A stretch of DNA of 64,000 nucleotides from DATHTC01 sp963746805 (GTDB lineage Bacteria; Actinomycetota; Thermoleophilia; Gaiellales; Gaiellaceae). Under the pieces are notes generated by a model, which did not search any database, was not told the origin of the DNA, and saw nothing but the letters and a program-made list of their open reading frames with translations. The position numbers were made by a program, and so were the translations under genes. The stretch covers positions 558,001 through 622,000 of the forward strand of contig CAVVCQ010000008.1 in assembly GCA_963746805.1 (NCBI GenBank), given 5' to 3'. Positions within the stretch are counted from its first letter, which is position 1. Each line of letters begins with the position of its first letter. This document shows, piece after piece, positions 16,832 to 25,951 of this stretch.

Positions 16832-17611
16832 CTAGGGCTGCGCCGGGCGGACGTACGTGGCCACATACGTCCCGTCGGCGCTCAGCAGCGCGAGCGAGCC
16901 GCCGTCGAGGCGGTAGTGCACGGCGGTCGGAAGCGCGGCGAGATACGCCGCCTCCTGCTCCATGACCCCTTCCGGCTCGGGGCAGGCCATCCTCGTCCCG
17001 GCCGGCGGCGCGATCTCGATGGCGCCCTGGTCGGTGGTGTACGTCGTCGTGTACCGGTTGCAGCCGGACGAGCCCGAGAGCGTGCCGTCGTCGGCGAAGG
17101 TCGCGGTCAGCGTGGTGCCGGGCAGCGGGCTCGAGACCGCGTCCCCGTTCAGGAACGCGGTCACCTCCCAGTCCCCGACCGGTGACGCGGCGGCGTAGCG
17201 CAGCACCTCGGCGTCGTCCTCGTCGAGGAGGACGAGCTCCTCCCCGTCCAGCCGCCAACCCGCCACGCGGCCGAGCGCCTCGACGTAGGCGCGCTCGACC
17301 GTGTCGGCCGGCGGCGGACAGGCGATCTGCGTGGACGCGATCGTCCCGAGCTCGAGCGTGCCGCCGTCGACGGTGTACGAGGCGGTGAAGCGGTTGCAGC
17401 CGGTCGAGCCGCCGACGGTGCCGTCCTCGAACGTGACGCTCGGCGCCGCCTGCTCCCACCCCTCGACGTCGAGGCCCGAGCTCAACACCCACGGCACGCC
17501 CTCGAGCGCAGCCGCGTCGGCCTGCGGCTCGCTCGCGTCGTCGTCGTCACCGCACCCGGCGACGAGCCCGAGGACGAGCGTGAGCGCGAGAGAGGCGGCG
17601 GCGCGATGCAC
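16832..17611 (-). CDS. Lipoprotein with two META domains
   Basis: This protein of 259 residues begins with a lipoprotein signal peptide (LALTLVLGLVAGCGDDDD, lipobox LVAGC). Two META (HslJ-like) domains follow, near residues 40-140 and 150-255. Each has the repeated GGSTGCNRFTASY or GSSGCNRYTTTY motif and a paired Cys in IACPP or MACPEP, suggesting one disulfide per domain. In E. coli HslJ is linked to novobiocin resistance and heat shock, but the biochemical role of META domains is unknown. The GTG at 17611 has a TAGGGT box eight bases upstream. It is convergent with the permease gene, one base apart. Confidence 0.9.
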   Translation of the reverse strand: MHRAAASLALTLVLGLVAGCGDDDDASEPQADAAALEGVPWVLSSGLDVEGWEQAAPSVTFEDGTVGGSTGCNRFTASYTVDGGTLELGTIASTQIACPPPADTVERAYVEALGRVAGWRLDGEELVLLDEDDAEVLRYAAASPVGDWEVTAFLNGDAVSSPLPGTTLTATFADDGTLSGSSGCNRYTTTYTTDQGAIEIAPPAGTRMACPEPEGVMEQEAAYLAALPTAVHYRLDGGSLALLSADGTYVATYVRPAQP

Positions 17612-17619
17612 CCGGGGGC

Positions 17620-17625
17620 ACCCTA
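17620..17625 (-). promoter_or_regulatory. -10 box of a leaderless promoter for the META lipoprotein
   Basis: TAGGGT on the minus strand ends eight bases before the GTG at 17611, with no Shine-Dalgarno sequence. Confidence 0.45.
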
Positions 17626-17644
17626 GTCGAACTCCGGATCCGCG

Positions 17645-17650
17645 TAGGGT
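17645..17650 (+). promoter_or_regulatory. -10 box of a leaderless promoter for the nitroreductase
   Basis: TAGGGT ends exactly six bases before the GTG at 17657. It lies back to back with the META lipoprotein promoter in a 45-base divergent gap. Confidence 0.5.
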
Positions 17651-17656
17651 TCGCGC

Positions 17657-18271
17657 GTGGAGTTCCGCGACGCCCTCACCCGGCGCCGAAGCGTCCGCAC
17701 CTACGCCGACCGGCCGGTGGCGCGGGACGTGCTCGCGCGGATCGCGAACGCGGCCGTCGTCTGGGCGCCGAGCGCCGGCTTCAGCCAGGGGCTGCGGATC
17801 GTGGTCGTGACCGATCCGGACACGCGCGCGCGGATCGCGACCGCCGCGAAGGAGGACGAGCTCGCCGCGCTCGGGCGGCCGCGCTGGAAGGCGGCGGCGC
17901 CGGTCCACATGGTCGTGCTGACGCGCGAGGACGACTACCACGACCGCTATCGCGAGCAGGACAAGCTGCGGATCACGGGCGGGCGCGAGCTCGACTGGCC
18001 GGCGCCGTACTGGTACGTCGACGCCGGGGCCGCCGCGATGACGCTCATGCTCGCGGCGATCGACGAGGGCCTCGACACGGCGATCTTCGGCGTCAGCGAC
18101 CTCCCGGCGCTCCGCGAGGCGCTCGGGCTGCCGGACGAGCTCCACTTCGTCGCGGTCGTGACGATGGGCCATCCGACCGAGGCGGCCGACGAGCCGAGCG
18201 GCAGCGCCAGCGTCTTCAGCCGCCGCCGGAAGGCGCGCGAGGACGTCGTCCGCTGGGAGCGGTGGGGCTGA
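17657..18271 (+). CDS. Nitroreductase-family protein
   Basis: This FMN-dependent oxidoreductase has 204 residues. The opening FRDALTRRRSVRTYADRPVARDVL is the family's conserved RRSxRxY FMN phosphate-binding motif. The middle WYVDAGAAAMTLMLAAIDEGLDTAIFGV supplies the dimer helix and second FMN contact, and VVTMGHP ends the core. Substrates in the family include nitroaromatics, quinones and flavins; none can be assigned. It is transcribed divergently from the META lipoprotein and is followed 21 bases later by the SSI-like gene. Confidence 0.9.
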   Translation: MEFRDALTRRRSVRTYADRPVARDVLARIANAAVVWAPSAGFSQGLRIVVVTDPDTRARIATAAKEDELAALGRPRWKAAAPVHMVVLTREDDYHDRYREQDKLRITGGRELDWPAPYWYVDAGAAAMTLMLAAIDEGLDTAIFGVSDLPALREALGLPDELHFVAVVTMGHPTEAADEPSGSASVFSRRRKAREDVVRWERWG

Positions 18272-18292
18272 TCCTCGGGCACACTGTTCCGC

Positions 18293-18715
18293 GTGCGACC
18301 TGTGCTGCTGATCCTGGTCGCTGCGGCCGCCCTCGCCGCGCCCGCCTCCGCCGCGGCGCCGCCGACGACGAGGCTGTCGATCACGACCTGGCTCGAGAAC
18401 AACCTCTCGCCGCAGACGTACGTGCTCACGTGCGGCCCCGCGACGGTCCGCGGCCTCCCGCGGGGGACGCTGGCCGCGGCCGACGCCTGCCGCGCGCTCG
18501 CGCTGGTCGGCCCGCGGCTCTACCAGCCGCGCCTCTCGAAGCACAAGAGCGGCTGCTCGTACGTCGTCGCGCCGCGGCGCGCGGTGATCGCCGGCCGGCG
18601 GCTCGGCAAGCCCGTTCGGACGACCGTCGAGGTCGGCGGCTGCGAGCAGCTGCTCGTCCCGCGGCGCGTCCTCGAGCGCTTCGTCGTCTGGGGCGAAGAG
18701 GGCAGCCCGGCCTGA
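18293..18715 (+). CDS. Secreted protein resembling subtilisin inhibitor (SSI) family
   Basis: This protein of 140 residues has a signal peptide (LLILVAAAALAAPASAAAPP). The mature part has four cysteines in LTCGP, ADAC, KSGC and GGC and an order of motifs (YVLTCGPATVRGLP...AADACRAL) like the SSI serine-protease inhibitors of actinobacteria, with their LxCxP...ACxxL framework. The typical reactive-site segment is hard to identify, so inhibitory activity is not certain. It is convergent with a large secreted M36 metalloprotease gene and shares its terminator. A CACACT box seven bases before the GTG suggests leaderless expression. Confidence 0.6.
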   Translation: MRPVLLILVAAAALAAPASAAAPPTTRLSITTWLENNLSPQTYVLTCGPATVRGLPRGTLAAADACRALALVGPRLYQPRLSKHKSGCSYVVAPRRAVIAGRRLGKPVRTTVEVGGCEQLLVPRRVLERFVVWGEEGSPA

Positions 18716-18727
18716 GCCGGGCACGAA

Positions 18728-18753
18728 GGAGGGCCCCCGCGTGGGGGCCCTCC
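18728..18753. terminator. Bidirectional hairpin terminator with GCGT loop
   Basis: A perfect 11-base stem (GGAGGGCCCCC with GGGGGCCCTCC) closes a GCGT tetraloop. It lies between the convergent SSI-like and M36 genes. No T-tract follows on either strand. Confidence 0.65.
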
Positions 18754-18776
18754 CGTGGTGCTCCTCCCTCGGTGGA

Positions 18777-21700
18777 TCAGCCGGCCGGCGGCCGGTACCG
18801 GATCGAGGTGACGGCCGGCGCCGGGTCGAGCACGGCCAGGTTGAACGAGTACCGCAGCGCGACCGTGCCGGCCGCGTTCTCGATCCCGAGCGTGGCCGAG
18901 TTGCCGCGCTCCCGCCCGTCGTCGGCGAGGTTGCGGTACTGGGTCAGGATCTGCCCGTTCTCGTGCAGCACGACGTTGACGTCGATCCGCCGCGTCGCGT
19001 CGGTGAAGAACTGGACGTTGCGCCACTCGATCACGAACCGCCGGTTCGGGGCGGTGCCGAGGGTCGCGGTCCGGACGCTCGCCGTCGGGTCGACGAACAG
19101 GTCGTCCCAGAACGAGTAGATCGCCGCGTTCGGCGTCGCCGTCACCGGGATGGCCGCGTTCAGGAACGCCGTGTTGAGCGCCAGGAAGTTCACGTGGCCG
19201 TTGGTGGCGACCCACGCCTGGTTGTACGACGTCCCGTAGAACGTGAACGGGAACGGCAGCGCGACCGCGACCGAGGCGTCGTCACACCCCGTGGCCGTGC
19301 ACGGCGGCGTGGGGAACGTCAGCGGCGTCGCGCCCTCGGTGAACGCCGTGTCCTCCAGCCGGCACGTGTTCCCGAACGAGTCGGACTTCGCCGGCAGCGC
19401 GAAGTCGAGCGTCGTCGGCCCCTGCACCCGGAGCGTCGCCGTCTGGGTGCCGTCGCATCCGCTGCCGGACGCCGACGCGTCGTACGTGGCCCTGATCACC
19501 TCGGCGAACGCGTAGAAGCCGTTCGCGTCGGTCGTGGCCGTGAGCGGGCTCTGCGGCGGCGACCCGGTGACCGTCAGCGAGACGGTCGCGCCGGCGATCG
19601 GCGCACCCTCGACGTTGCGGACGTGCCCGGAGACCGGGAACGACGGCGCGGTCGAGAACCGGAAGTACGCCCGGTGCTGCACGCCGTCCTTGCGCGTGAG
19701 CACGAACTCCCGGCAGGTGCCGTCCCACTCCTTCAGCGTCTTCCACGGGTACGTGTAGAGGCCCGTGGACGGGTCGTAGGAGAGACCGGAGTTCCCCGGC
19801 GTCTCCGTCGGGACCGGGATCGGCCTCGGCGTGATGAACTGGGAGGCCGGGTCGACCGTCTTCAGCGTGTTGCAGTCGACCATCCGCGAGTACGGCGAGT
19901 CGCTCGCGAGGATGTCGAGCCCCTGGTCGCCGCCGAGGCTGAACGTCATCGGCCTCGCCGCCCCCGGGTTGACCGCGTTGAGGGTCGGCCCGGGCGCGAT
20001 GCCGCCCTCGAACCCCTCGAGGCAGTCGGGATGCGTGTCGAAGGCCTCCTCGTTGTCGTCGCGGCTCGTCGTCCCCTGCACGGCGCTGAAGCCGAGCCCG
20101 CGCCGGGCGAACGTCGCCCAGGCGGTGCAGGTGTCCTCACCGCCGAGCGCCTCCGTCGCGGCCACGATCGCACCGCGGGCGACCACGAGCCCCGGCCCGC
20201 AGCCCTGGAGCTTCAGCCCGTCGGTGACGTACTGGATCGCGCGGAGGTTCCCACCCGCGTTCCAGGCCCCGTACAGGTTCGGGTTGAACCCGTGCTTGTC
20301 GATGAGATCCCAGTCGAGATCCCACAGCGTCGCGGCCCAGCCGTGGCCGAGGCCGTGCGGCAGCGCCAGGCTGGTCCCGTTGAGCCAACCGCCGGTCTTG
20401 ATGCTGTCGTACGTGAACGGCTGGATCGACATGTCACGCGTGTACGGCCGGGGCCGGATCCCGGCTCCGTGCCGGTCGGGCTGGAAGAGCGCGTACGGCC
20501 CCAGCCCGCGCGGCTGGTTCGGGTCGTCGAGCGCCGGGTCGAGCAGCATCGAGATGGCGAAGTAGTCGCTCCAGCCCTCGCCCGCCTGCTCGTTGCCGGA
20601 GAGGCAGTTGACGGCCGGGCCGCCCGTGAGGCGGTTCGAGATCCCGTGGCCGTACTCGTGGATGATGATCCCGTTCTCGAAGTCGCCGTCGCGGATCCCG
20701 GGATGGTTCGGGTGCTTGCGCACCGTTCCCGTGGTCGTCCCGGCGGCGATGGCGGTGCGGATGGTCGTGCCGTCGGCCGCGGTGATGCTTGCGACAGGGA
20801 TGTTCGGCACGGCCGTGGTCTGCGACCCGGTCAGCACGGCCGGCGTCGTCCCGGACGCGTACACGATCCCGATCGCGCCGTTCTCCCCGGCCCGCCGGGT
20901 CTTGTCGACGTTCGCGCAGCCGGCGCTGCCGCCGGTGACGATCACGATCCTGCCGGCGGCGCCGGCGTAGTCGGCGGCCAGGCAGCCGTTGTTCGCGTTG
21001 AAGAACTGGCCGGACGTGCCGGCGACGCTCGGCGCGGCGCCGAAGCGCGACCACAGTGCGTCGAACGAGCCGACGCCGTCGACGACCACCTGGTTCTGGG
21101 CGCCGAACTGGTTCCCGGGCCAGAGGTACATCTGCATCCGGGGCGTGCCGCCGGACGTCGCCGACTCCACGGGCGTGGAGAAGTTGGCGTTGTTCGTGCC
21201 GCTCCCGTCGGCCGCCTCGGCGCGGACGTAGTCGCCTCCCGTACCGCCGCGCCCATAGTTGTTCGCCTGGAAGTTGCCGGCCGGCTCGTCGAAGCCGAAG
21301 CCGTGCATGATGTCGTGGAAGACGCTGTTGCCGTAGAACAGGTTCGCGACCACGGCATCGCGGTAGCGCTGGGCGTGCTGCGTCAGGTCGGCGGGGAAGT
21401 CGAAGTCGAGCCCCGCGCCGCCCTCCGGGCTGCCGTTGAAGTCCATCGCGTTGTTGTCGTCCTGGTCGAGGTACGCGTGCGCCGCGGCGCCGCGCGTGAT
21501 CGTGAAGTCCGGTGCCCCCGCGACACCGTCCGCGTCGTGCCAGCCGAGCGGCGACGCGGTCGCGTCCGCCGGGTTGGCCACGAGCGTCCGCGGCCCGTCG
21601 TTCGGGCTCTCGCGCGGGAACTCGAACACCCGGTAGCTCGAGCCGTCGTTGACGGGATTCGGCGTGATGATCGCCGTCAACGCCGGACTCAGGAAGCTCC

Positions 21701-22424
21701 GTGTCACGACCGGCCGCGGCCGCGCGAGCCTGGTGGCGAGCTCGGTGAGGTCGTCCTTCGAGGTCCAGTCCTCGGAATCGAGCAGCCTGGCCGTCTCGGC
21801 GTCGACGACGGCGTTCCAGAGCTCGTCGCCCGACGACGAGTCGATGACGAGCGCCCACGCGGCGCGGAGCCCGCTCCCCGTGGGCTGCCAGCCCAGCCGC
21901 AACGGGATCGGCTTCTCCGAGATCCCGCCGGCTGAGACGACCGTCGCCCGCGACGGGCCGCTCGCCTGGCTGAGCACCTGCAGGTCGGTGGGCGTGCCGA
22001 GCTGCAGCGCGGCGGCCGCAGCCACGACGGCCTCGGTCGGCTCGACCGTGACCGTGCCGGACGGCGAGTCCGCCAGCCCGCGGGCAAGGCTCCCGCCCGC
22101 GAAGACGACGCTCCCGTCGGTCGCCACGTTGACGGTCACGTGCCCGCCGAACACCTCGCGATCCCGGAAGCGCTGGTTCAGGTTGACGTGGGTGACGCCA
22201 CTCGCGGCGCTCCGGTACCTGCTGGTGACGACGAGGTCGGCGACGTCGGCGCGCGTCACGCCGAGCGTCCCCGCCTGCTTGTCGAGATAGCTCTCCGCGA
22301 CCTCGCGCGGATCCGCGGTTGCGGCGGCCCCTCCTCCGACCGCCGACAGGGATCCGGGCACGAGCACGAGCCCGGCGAGCGTGGCTACGAGCGCGCAGAG
22401 CGCCCGTGGCGATGTTGACGGCAT
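18777..22424 (-). CDS. Secreted M36 (fungalysin) metallopeptidase, multidomain
   Basis: This protein of 1215 residues has the following order. A signal peptide (LCALVATLAGLVLVPG) and an FTP/fungalysin propeptide (YLDKQAGTLGVTRADV...) come first. The M36 catalytic domain carries the zinc motif HEYGH (near residue 588) and the downstream Glu in NEQAGEGWSDYFA. A protease-associated (PA) domain is inserted before HEYGH (GCLAADYAGAAGRIVIVTGG). A carboxypeptidase-regulatory-like beta-sandwich follows (SGHVRNVEGAPIAGATVSL), and last comes a beta-rich domain with FPFTFYGTSYNQAWVATNGH resembling nidogen-like NIDO modules. It probably degrades extracellular protein. A strong GGAGGGGA ribosome site precedes the ATG. 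Confidence 0.92.
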   Translation of the reverse strand: MPSTSPRALCALVATLAGLVLVPGSLSAVGGGAAATADPREVAESYLDKQAGTLGVTRADVADLVVTSRYRSAASGVTHVNLNQRFRDREVFGGHVTVNVATDGSVVFAGGSLARGLADSPSGTVTVEPTEAVVAAAAALQLGTPTDLQVLSQASGPSRATVVSAGGISEKPIPLRLGWQPTGSGLRAAWALVIDSSSGDELWNAVVDAETARLLDSEDWTSKDDLTELATRLARPRPVVTRSFLSPALTAIITPNPVNDGSSYRVFEFPRESPNDGPRTLVANPADATASPLGWHDADGVAGAPDFTITRGAAAHAYLDQDDNNAMDFNGSPEGGAGLDFDFPADLTQHAQRYRDAVVANLFYGNSVFHDIMHGFGFDEPAGNFQANNYGRGGTGGDYVRAEAADGSGTNNANFSTPVESATSGGTPRMQMYLWPGNQFGAQNQVVVDGVGSFDALWSRFGAAPSVAGTSGQFFNANNGCLAADYAGAAGRIVIVTGGSAGCANVDKTRRAGENGAIGIVYASGTTPAVLTGSQTTAVPNIPVASITAADGTTIRTAIAAGTTTGTVRKHPNHPGIRDGDFENGIIIHEYGHGISNRLTGGPAVNCLSGNEQAGEGWSDYFAISMLLDPALDDPNQPRGLGPYALFQPDRHGAGIRPRPYTRDMSIQPFTYDSIKTGGWLNGTSLALPHGLGHGWAATLWDLDWDLIDKHGFNPNLYGAWNAGGNLRAIQYVTDGLKLQGCGPGLVVARGAIVAATEALGGEDTCTAWATFARRGLGFSAVQGTTSRDDNEEAFDTHPDCLEGFEGGIAPGPTLNAVNPGAARPMTFSLGGDQGLDILASDSPYSRMVDCNTLKTVDPASQFITPRPIPVPTETPGNSGLSYDPSTGLYTYPWKTLKEWDGTCREFVLTRKDGVQHRAYFRFSTAPSFPVSGHVRNVEGAPIAGATVSLTVTGSPPQSPLTATTDANGFYAFAEVIRATYDASASGSGCDGTQTATLRVQGPTTLDFALPAKSDSFGNTCRLEDTAFTEGATPLTFPTPPCTATGCDDASVAVALPFPFTFYGTSYNQAWVATNGHVNFLALNTAFLNAAIPVTATPNAAIYSFWDDLFVDPTASVRTATLGTAPNRRFVIEWRNVQFFTDATRRIDVNVVLHENGQILTQYRNLADDGRERGNSATLGIENAAGTVALRYSFNLAVLDPAPAVTSIRYRPPAG

Positions 22425-22559
22425 GTCCCCTCCCTCATCCGGCGCCTCTCCCCGGCGCCAAATGCCAACTCCATGCCGCAGACCGTTGTCAACACTTACA
22501 GATCGTGACGAACGTCGCAAATGGGAACCGTCGCGGGCGCGCGTACGATCCTCCTCGCC

Positions 22560-23672
22560 GTGACGGCATTCACCGCCGAGGACTTCGCCGCCCGTATGAC
22601 ACGCGCGGCCCGCTCCGCTGAGGAGGCCGGGCTCGCGGGCGTCCTCGTCACGCCCGGGCCGGACCTGACCTACCTCTGCGGCTACGTGCCGATGGCGATC
22701 ACCGAGCGGCTGACGATGCTCGTCGTCTCCACCGCACGCGAGCCGGCGCTGATCGTCCCGACGCTCGAGCGCCCCGACGCCGAGCGCGCGCCGGGTGCAC
22801 CGCAGCTGACGCTGCACGACTGGCGCGACGGGACCGATCCGTACGACGCGGCGGCCGGGCTCCTGGACGCGAACGGGCGCTACGCCGTCTCCGACGCGGC
22901 GTGGGCCATGCACGTGCTCGGCCTGCAGCAGCGCCTCCCGGGATCCGGCTACGTGTCGATGACCGAGGCGCTGCCCCTGCTCCGCGCGGTCAAGGACGCC
23001 GAGGAGCTCGCGCGTATGACGGCGGCCGGAGCAGCCGTGGACGCGGCCTTCACCGATCTGCTCGACCTCCGGTTCTCGGGTCGGAAGGAGACCGACGTCG
23101 CCGCCGACCTCGCGGAGCTCCTGCGGCGGCACGGCCATTCCCGCGTGGACTTCACCGTCGTCGCGTCGGGGCCGAACGGCGCGAATCCGCACCACGAGAC
23201 GGGCGGGCGGACGATCGAGGTGGGCGACATGGTCGTGCTCGACTTCGGCGGGCTGAAGGACGGGTACAGCTCCGACACGACCCGCACGGTCCACGTGGGC
23301 GAGCCGACCGAGGAGGAGCGCACGGTGCACGAGCTCGTCCGGCGCGCGCAACAGGCCGGGGTCGAGGCCGTCCGCCCGGGTGTGCCCTGCGAGGAGATCG
23401 ACCGCGCCGCGCGTGCCGTCATCGCCGACGCCGGGTACGGCGAGCGCTTCGTCCACCGCACCGGGCACGGGATCGGGCTCGCGACCCACGAGCCTCCGTA
23501 CCTGGTCGAGGGCGAGACGCGTCCGCTGGAGCCGGGGATGTGCTTCTCGGTCGAGCCGGGGATCTACCTCACCGGCGAGTTCGGCGTGCGGATCGAGGAC
23601 ATCGTCGCCGTGACCGAGGACGGCGGCCGCCGCCTCAACACCACGCCGCGCGAGCTGGCGATCGTCGCCTAG
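22560..23672 (+). CDS. M24-family aminopeptidase (Xaa-Pro peptidase-like)
   Basis: This cytoplasmic metallopeptidase of about 370 residues has a creatinase-like N-terminal domain (residues 1-135) and a pita-bread catalytic domain. Metal ligands are visible in VVLDFGG (Asp), SSDTTRTV (Asp), HRTGHGIGLATHE (His), FSVEPGIYL (Glu) and VRIEDIVAV (Glu). It probably removes N-terminal residues preceding proline from peptides, complementing the secreted M36 protease that is transcribed divergently (135-base gap). GTG at 22560 follows a TACGAT box by ten bases; an ATG at 22521 would add 13 residues. Its stop shares the CTAG tetranucleotide with the convergent ClC gene. Confidence 0.92.
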   Translation: MTAFTAEDFAARMTRAARSAEEAGLAGVLVTPGPDLTYLCGYVPMAITERLTMLVVSTAREPALIVPTLERPDAERAPGAPQLTLHDWRDGTDPYDAAAGLLDANGRYAVSDAAWAMHVLGLQQRLPGSGYVSMTEALPLLRAVKDAEELARMTAAGAAVDAAFTDLLDLRFSGRKETDVAADLAELLRRHGHSRVDFTVVASGPNGANPHHETGGRTIEVGDMVVLDFGGLKDGYSSDTTRTVHVGEPTEEERTVHELVRRAQQAGVEAVRPGVPCEEIDRAARAVIADAGYGERFVHRTGHGIGLATHEPPYLVEGETRPLEPGMCFSVEPGIYLTGEFGVRIEDIVAVTEDGGRRLNTTPRELAIVA

Positions 23673-24960
23673 GCGGCTGCCGCCCGCGGCTGCACGCGTC
23701 GGTCGAGCGCCTGGATCGCGACCCAGGCGGCAGCCGTCGCGAGCACCGCCGCAGGGATCGTGTCGACCCCCTGCATGCCGACCAGCAGCGAGGCGAAGAG
23801 CAGCGGCGAGATCAGCAGCCGGGTCTGCGCCGCCATCCCCGCGGCCGAGCCGATCGCGACCGCGACCGTCGGCGAGACGTCGAACCAGACCACCGGGAGC
23901 GACGCCAGCGCCACGCCGAGGAAGACGGCCGGGAAGATCGGCCCGCCGCGGAAGCCGCAGCCGAGGCTGACGCCGTAGGCGAGGAACTTCGCGACGAGGA
24001 GAACGACGACGATCTTCGTCGAGTCGGCGTCGACGACGGCCGGGATCGACGCCTGGCCCGAGAAGAGCACGTCCTGCGAGTCGGCCCCGAGCGCGTCCGC
24101 CGCGAGCGCGAGCGCGCCGACGCCGACCCCGCCGGCAACGAGCAGCGACGGCAGGCCGAGCCGGCCGCCCAGGCCGTCGACGCGGCGCCCGAGCATGCCG
24201 ACGGCGGTGACGACGACCGCGGCGAGCAGCCCGATCACGACACCGACGGTGAGGTCGTACAGGTGCGTGCCCTCGTACAGCGGCAGGTTCGGGACGACGA
24301 GGCCGGGCGCGTCCAGGCCGCCCCAGTCGCCGAAGCCGACGAAGATCAGGTAGCCGAGTGCGGCCGCGACGAGCCCCGGCACCAGCGCGGGGAGCAGCAT
24401 CGTCCCCAGCGCGAGCCCGCCTTCCACGAGCAGTATCCCGGCCACCAGCGGACCGCCGAACAGCGCCGAGATCGCTGCGAACGAGCCGGCGCTCGAGAGC
24501 ACGGCCCTGGCCTGCGGCCCGACCCGGACGACGTGCGTCACCGCCACCCCGACCGCCGAGCCGAGCGCGATCACCGGTGCCTCCGGCCCGAGCACGGCCC
24601 CGAACGCGAGCGTGCCGAGCGCGGCGAGGGCCACGCCGGGCGCATGGCCGAGCGGCGTCGGCGTCGTGCTCAGCCCTGCGAGCGGCGGATGGCCGCCGTC
24701 GCCGGAAGCGCCAGCCGCGTGACGGCGACGATCAGCGCGCCGACGACCGGCAGCCCGAGGACGAGGAACCACGGCGGCGACTCGTAGTCGAGCACGTCGG
24801 GCAGGTCGTGCCAGAGCCAGTGCTGCGCGTCGTGGACGAGCGCGAGGAACAGCGCGGCGACGAGGGCGGCGGGCAGCCCGATCGCGCCGCCGAGGAGGAT
24901 CAGCTTCAGGTAGGCGCGCCCGTCAAGCTCCCCGCCGGGCCCGGCGCTCGCGCCCGACAC
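23669..24960 (-). CDS. ClC-type chloride channel/transporter (one frame break)
   Basis: This is a voltage-gated chloride channel family protein of about 430 residues with many membrane helices. Selectivity-filter motifs are visible: GPEAPVIALGSAVG (a variant of GREGP) and GFRGGPIFPAVFLG (GxFxP). The N-terminal part (KLILLGGAIGLPAALVAALFLALVHDAQHW) is in a different frame from the rest, and the break lies near 24705. Sequence on both sides is well conserved, so either a recent mutation or an assembly indel is likely. The GTG start lies seven bases after the cupin stop, so it belongs to the cupin operon. The gene ends tail to tail with the M24 gene. Confidence 0.88.
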
Positions 24961-24967
24961 GTCGCGC

Positions 24968-25432
24968 CTAGTCCTCGCCGTCCCAGTAGTCGAGCATCGG
25001 CCCGGGCCGGCTCAACAGGATCCGCTCGCCCGTCACGCTCCGGGCGCCGACCTTGCCGCTGTCCAGGTACTCGACGACGTCCGGCTGGATCAGCGTCGAG
25101 AGCATGAGGACGCGAACCGGCGCGTCGGTGCGGTTGGCGACCTGGTGCGCGCCATCGGCGCCGCGCCGGAAGCAGACGACGTCGCCCTCCGCCAGCACTC
25201 GCTCGCCCTCCGGCGTGCGGAGCGTCGGCTCGCCGCGCAGGACGACGAGCCACTCCTCGTTCGCGTGGTGCGTGTGGTAGGGCCACAGGCGGTCGCCCGG
25301 CTCGAGCTCGTACATGCTCCCGCCGATCAGCTCCGCCCCGATGCGCGCGCCGACCCACGCGTCCTTGCTCCGCCAGCCGGGCCGGTCCTCCGTCCGGTCC
25401 CACTCGTCGCCGTGGAGGTTGAACACGTCCAC
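24968..25432 (-). CDS. Cupin-domain protein
   Basis: This single-cupin protein has 154 residues. Motif 1 is WPYHTHHANEEWLVVLRG (two His and Glu metal ligands), and motif 2 lies in GDVVCFRRGADGAHQVAN with the last His. It is probably a small metal-dependent enzyme or sugar-binding protein; the substrate is unknown. The GTG at 25432 is chosen because TAGGCT lies eight bases upstream; a more distal start is possible but would overlap that box. It is first in an operon with the ClC gene. Confidence 0.85.
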   Translation of the reverse strand: MDVFNLHGDEWDRTEDRPGWRSKDAWVGARIGAELIGGSMYELEPGDRLWPYHTHHANEEWLVVLRGEPTLRTPEGERVLAEGDVVCFRRGADGAHQVANRTDAPVRVLMLSTLIQPDVVEYLDSGKVGARSVTGERILLSRPGPMLDYWDGED

Positions 25433-25440
25433 CGGCGCGG

Positions 25441-25446
25441 AGCCTA
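25441..25446 (-). promoter_or_regulatory. -10 box of a leaderless promoter for the cupin-ClC operon
   Basis: TAGGCT on the minus strand ends eight bases before the GTG at 25432, with no Shine-Dalgarno sequence between. Confidence 0.45.
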
Positions 25447-25535
25447 GTGACAACGACCGGGCGACACGTCAGACTGGCTCGACCACGGCCGCTACCCCAG
25501 GGCGGCCGGCGAGAGCGAACGTCAGGAGGTACCGC

Positions 25536-25937
25536 GTGATCGCAGCCGACTATCCGTTCCTGGACGTCTTCTGGACGATGATCATCTTCTTCCTCTGGGT
25601 TGCCTGGTTCATCATCTTGTTCCGGGTGATCATCGACATCTTCCGGCGGCACGACATCGGGGGCGGCGGCAAGGTGCTCTGGTTGATCTTCGTGATCATC
25701 CTCCCGTTCCTCGGCGTCTTCGTCTACATCGTGGCCGAGGGTCGGAAGATGGGTGAGCGAGACATCGCCCAGATGCAAGCCCAGCAAGAACAGTTCGATG
25801 CGCACGTCAAGCAGGTCGCCGGGAGCGGCGGCGGCTCGGCGGCGGAGATCGAGAAGGCCAAGGCGCTGCTCGACAGCGGCGCGATCTCGCAGGCCGAGTT
25901 CGACCAGCTGAAGCAGAAGGCGCTCGCGTCGGGCTGA
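25536..25937 (+). CDS. PLDc_N-like membrane protein with C-terminal SHOCT domain
   Basis: This protein of 133 residues has two membrane segments (FWTMIIFFLWVAWFIILFRVI and VLWLIFVIILPFLGVFVYIV) separated by IDIFRRHDIGGGGK, a pattern of the phospholipase-D-nuclease N-terminal (PLDc_N) module. A coiled region and a C-terminal SHOCT domain follow (EIEKAKALLDSGAISQAEFDQLKQKAL). SHOCT domains are short oligomerisation modules often at protein ends. A near-paralog lies at 30419-30805. The ribosome site AGGAGG is close to the GTG. The cellular role is unknown; an envelope sensor or scaffold is possible. Confidence 0.85.
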   Translation: MIAADYPFLDVFWTMIIFFLWVAWFIILFRVIIDIFRRHDIGGGGKVLWLIFVIILPFLGVFVYIVAEGRKMGERDIAQMQAQQEQFDAHVKQVAGSGGGSAAEIEKAKALLDSGAISQAEFDQLKQKALASG

Positions 25938-25951
25938 GGACTCGAGTCGGT

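Noticed and set aside
22425..22450. TCATCC and GGATGA half-sites upstream of the M36 gene
   Set aside because: Only one half-site is present on each strand; the partner is missing at the required spacing.
25447..25470. Possible eleventh dyad near GACCGGGCGACAC before the SHOCT gene at 25536
   Set aside because: Only the right half-site resembles the consensus, and no NANNNT hexamer lies 19-21 bases downstream. The same 13-mer near 13067 has no such spacing either.
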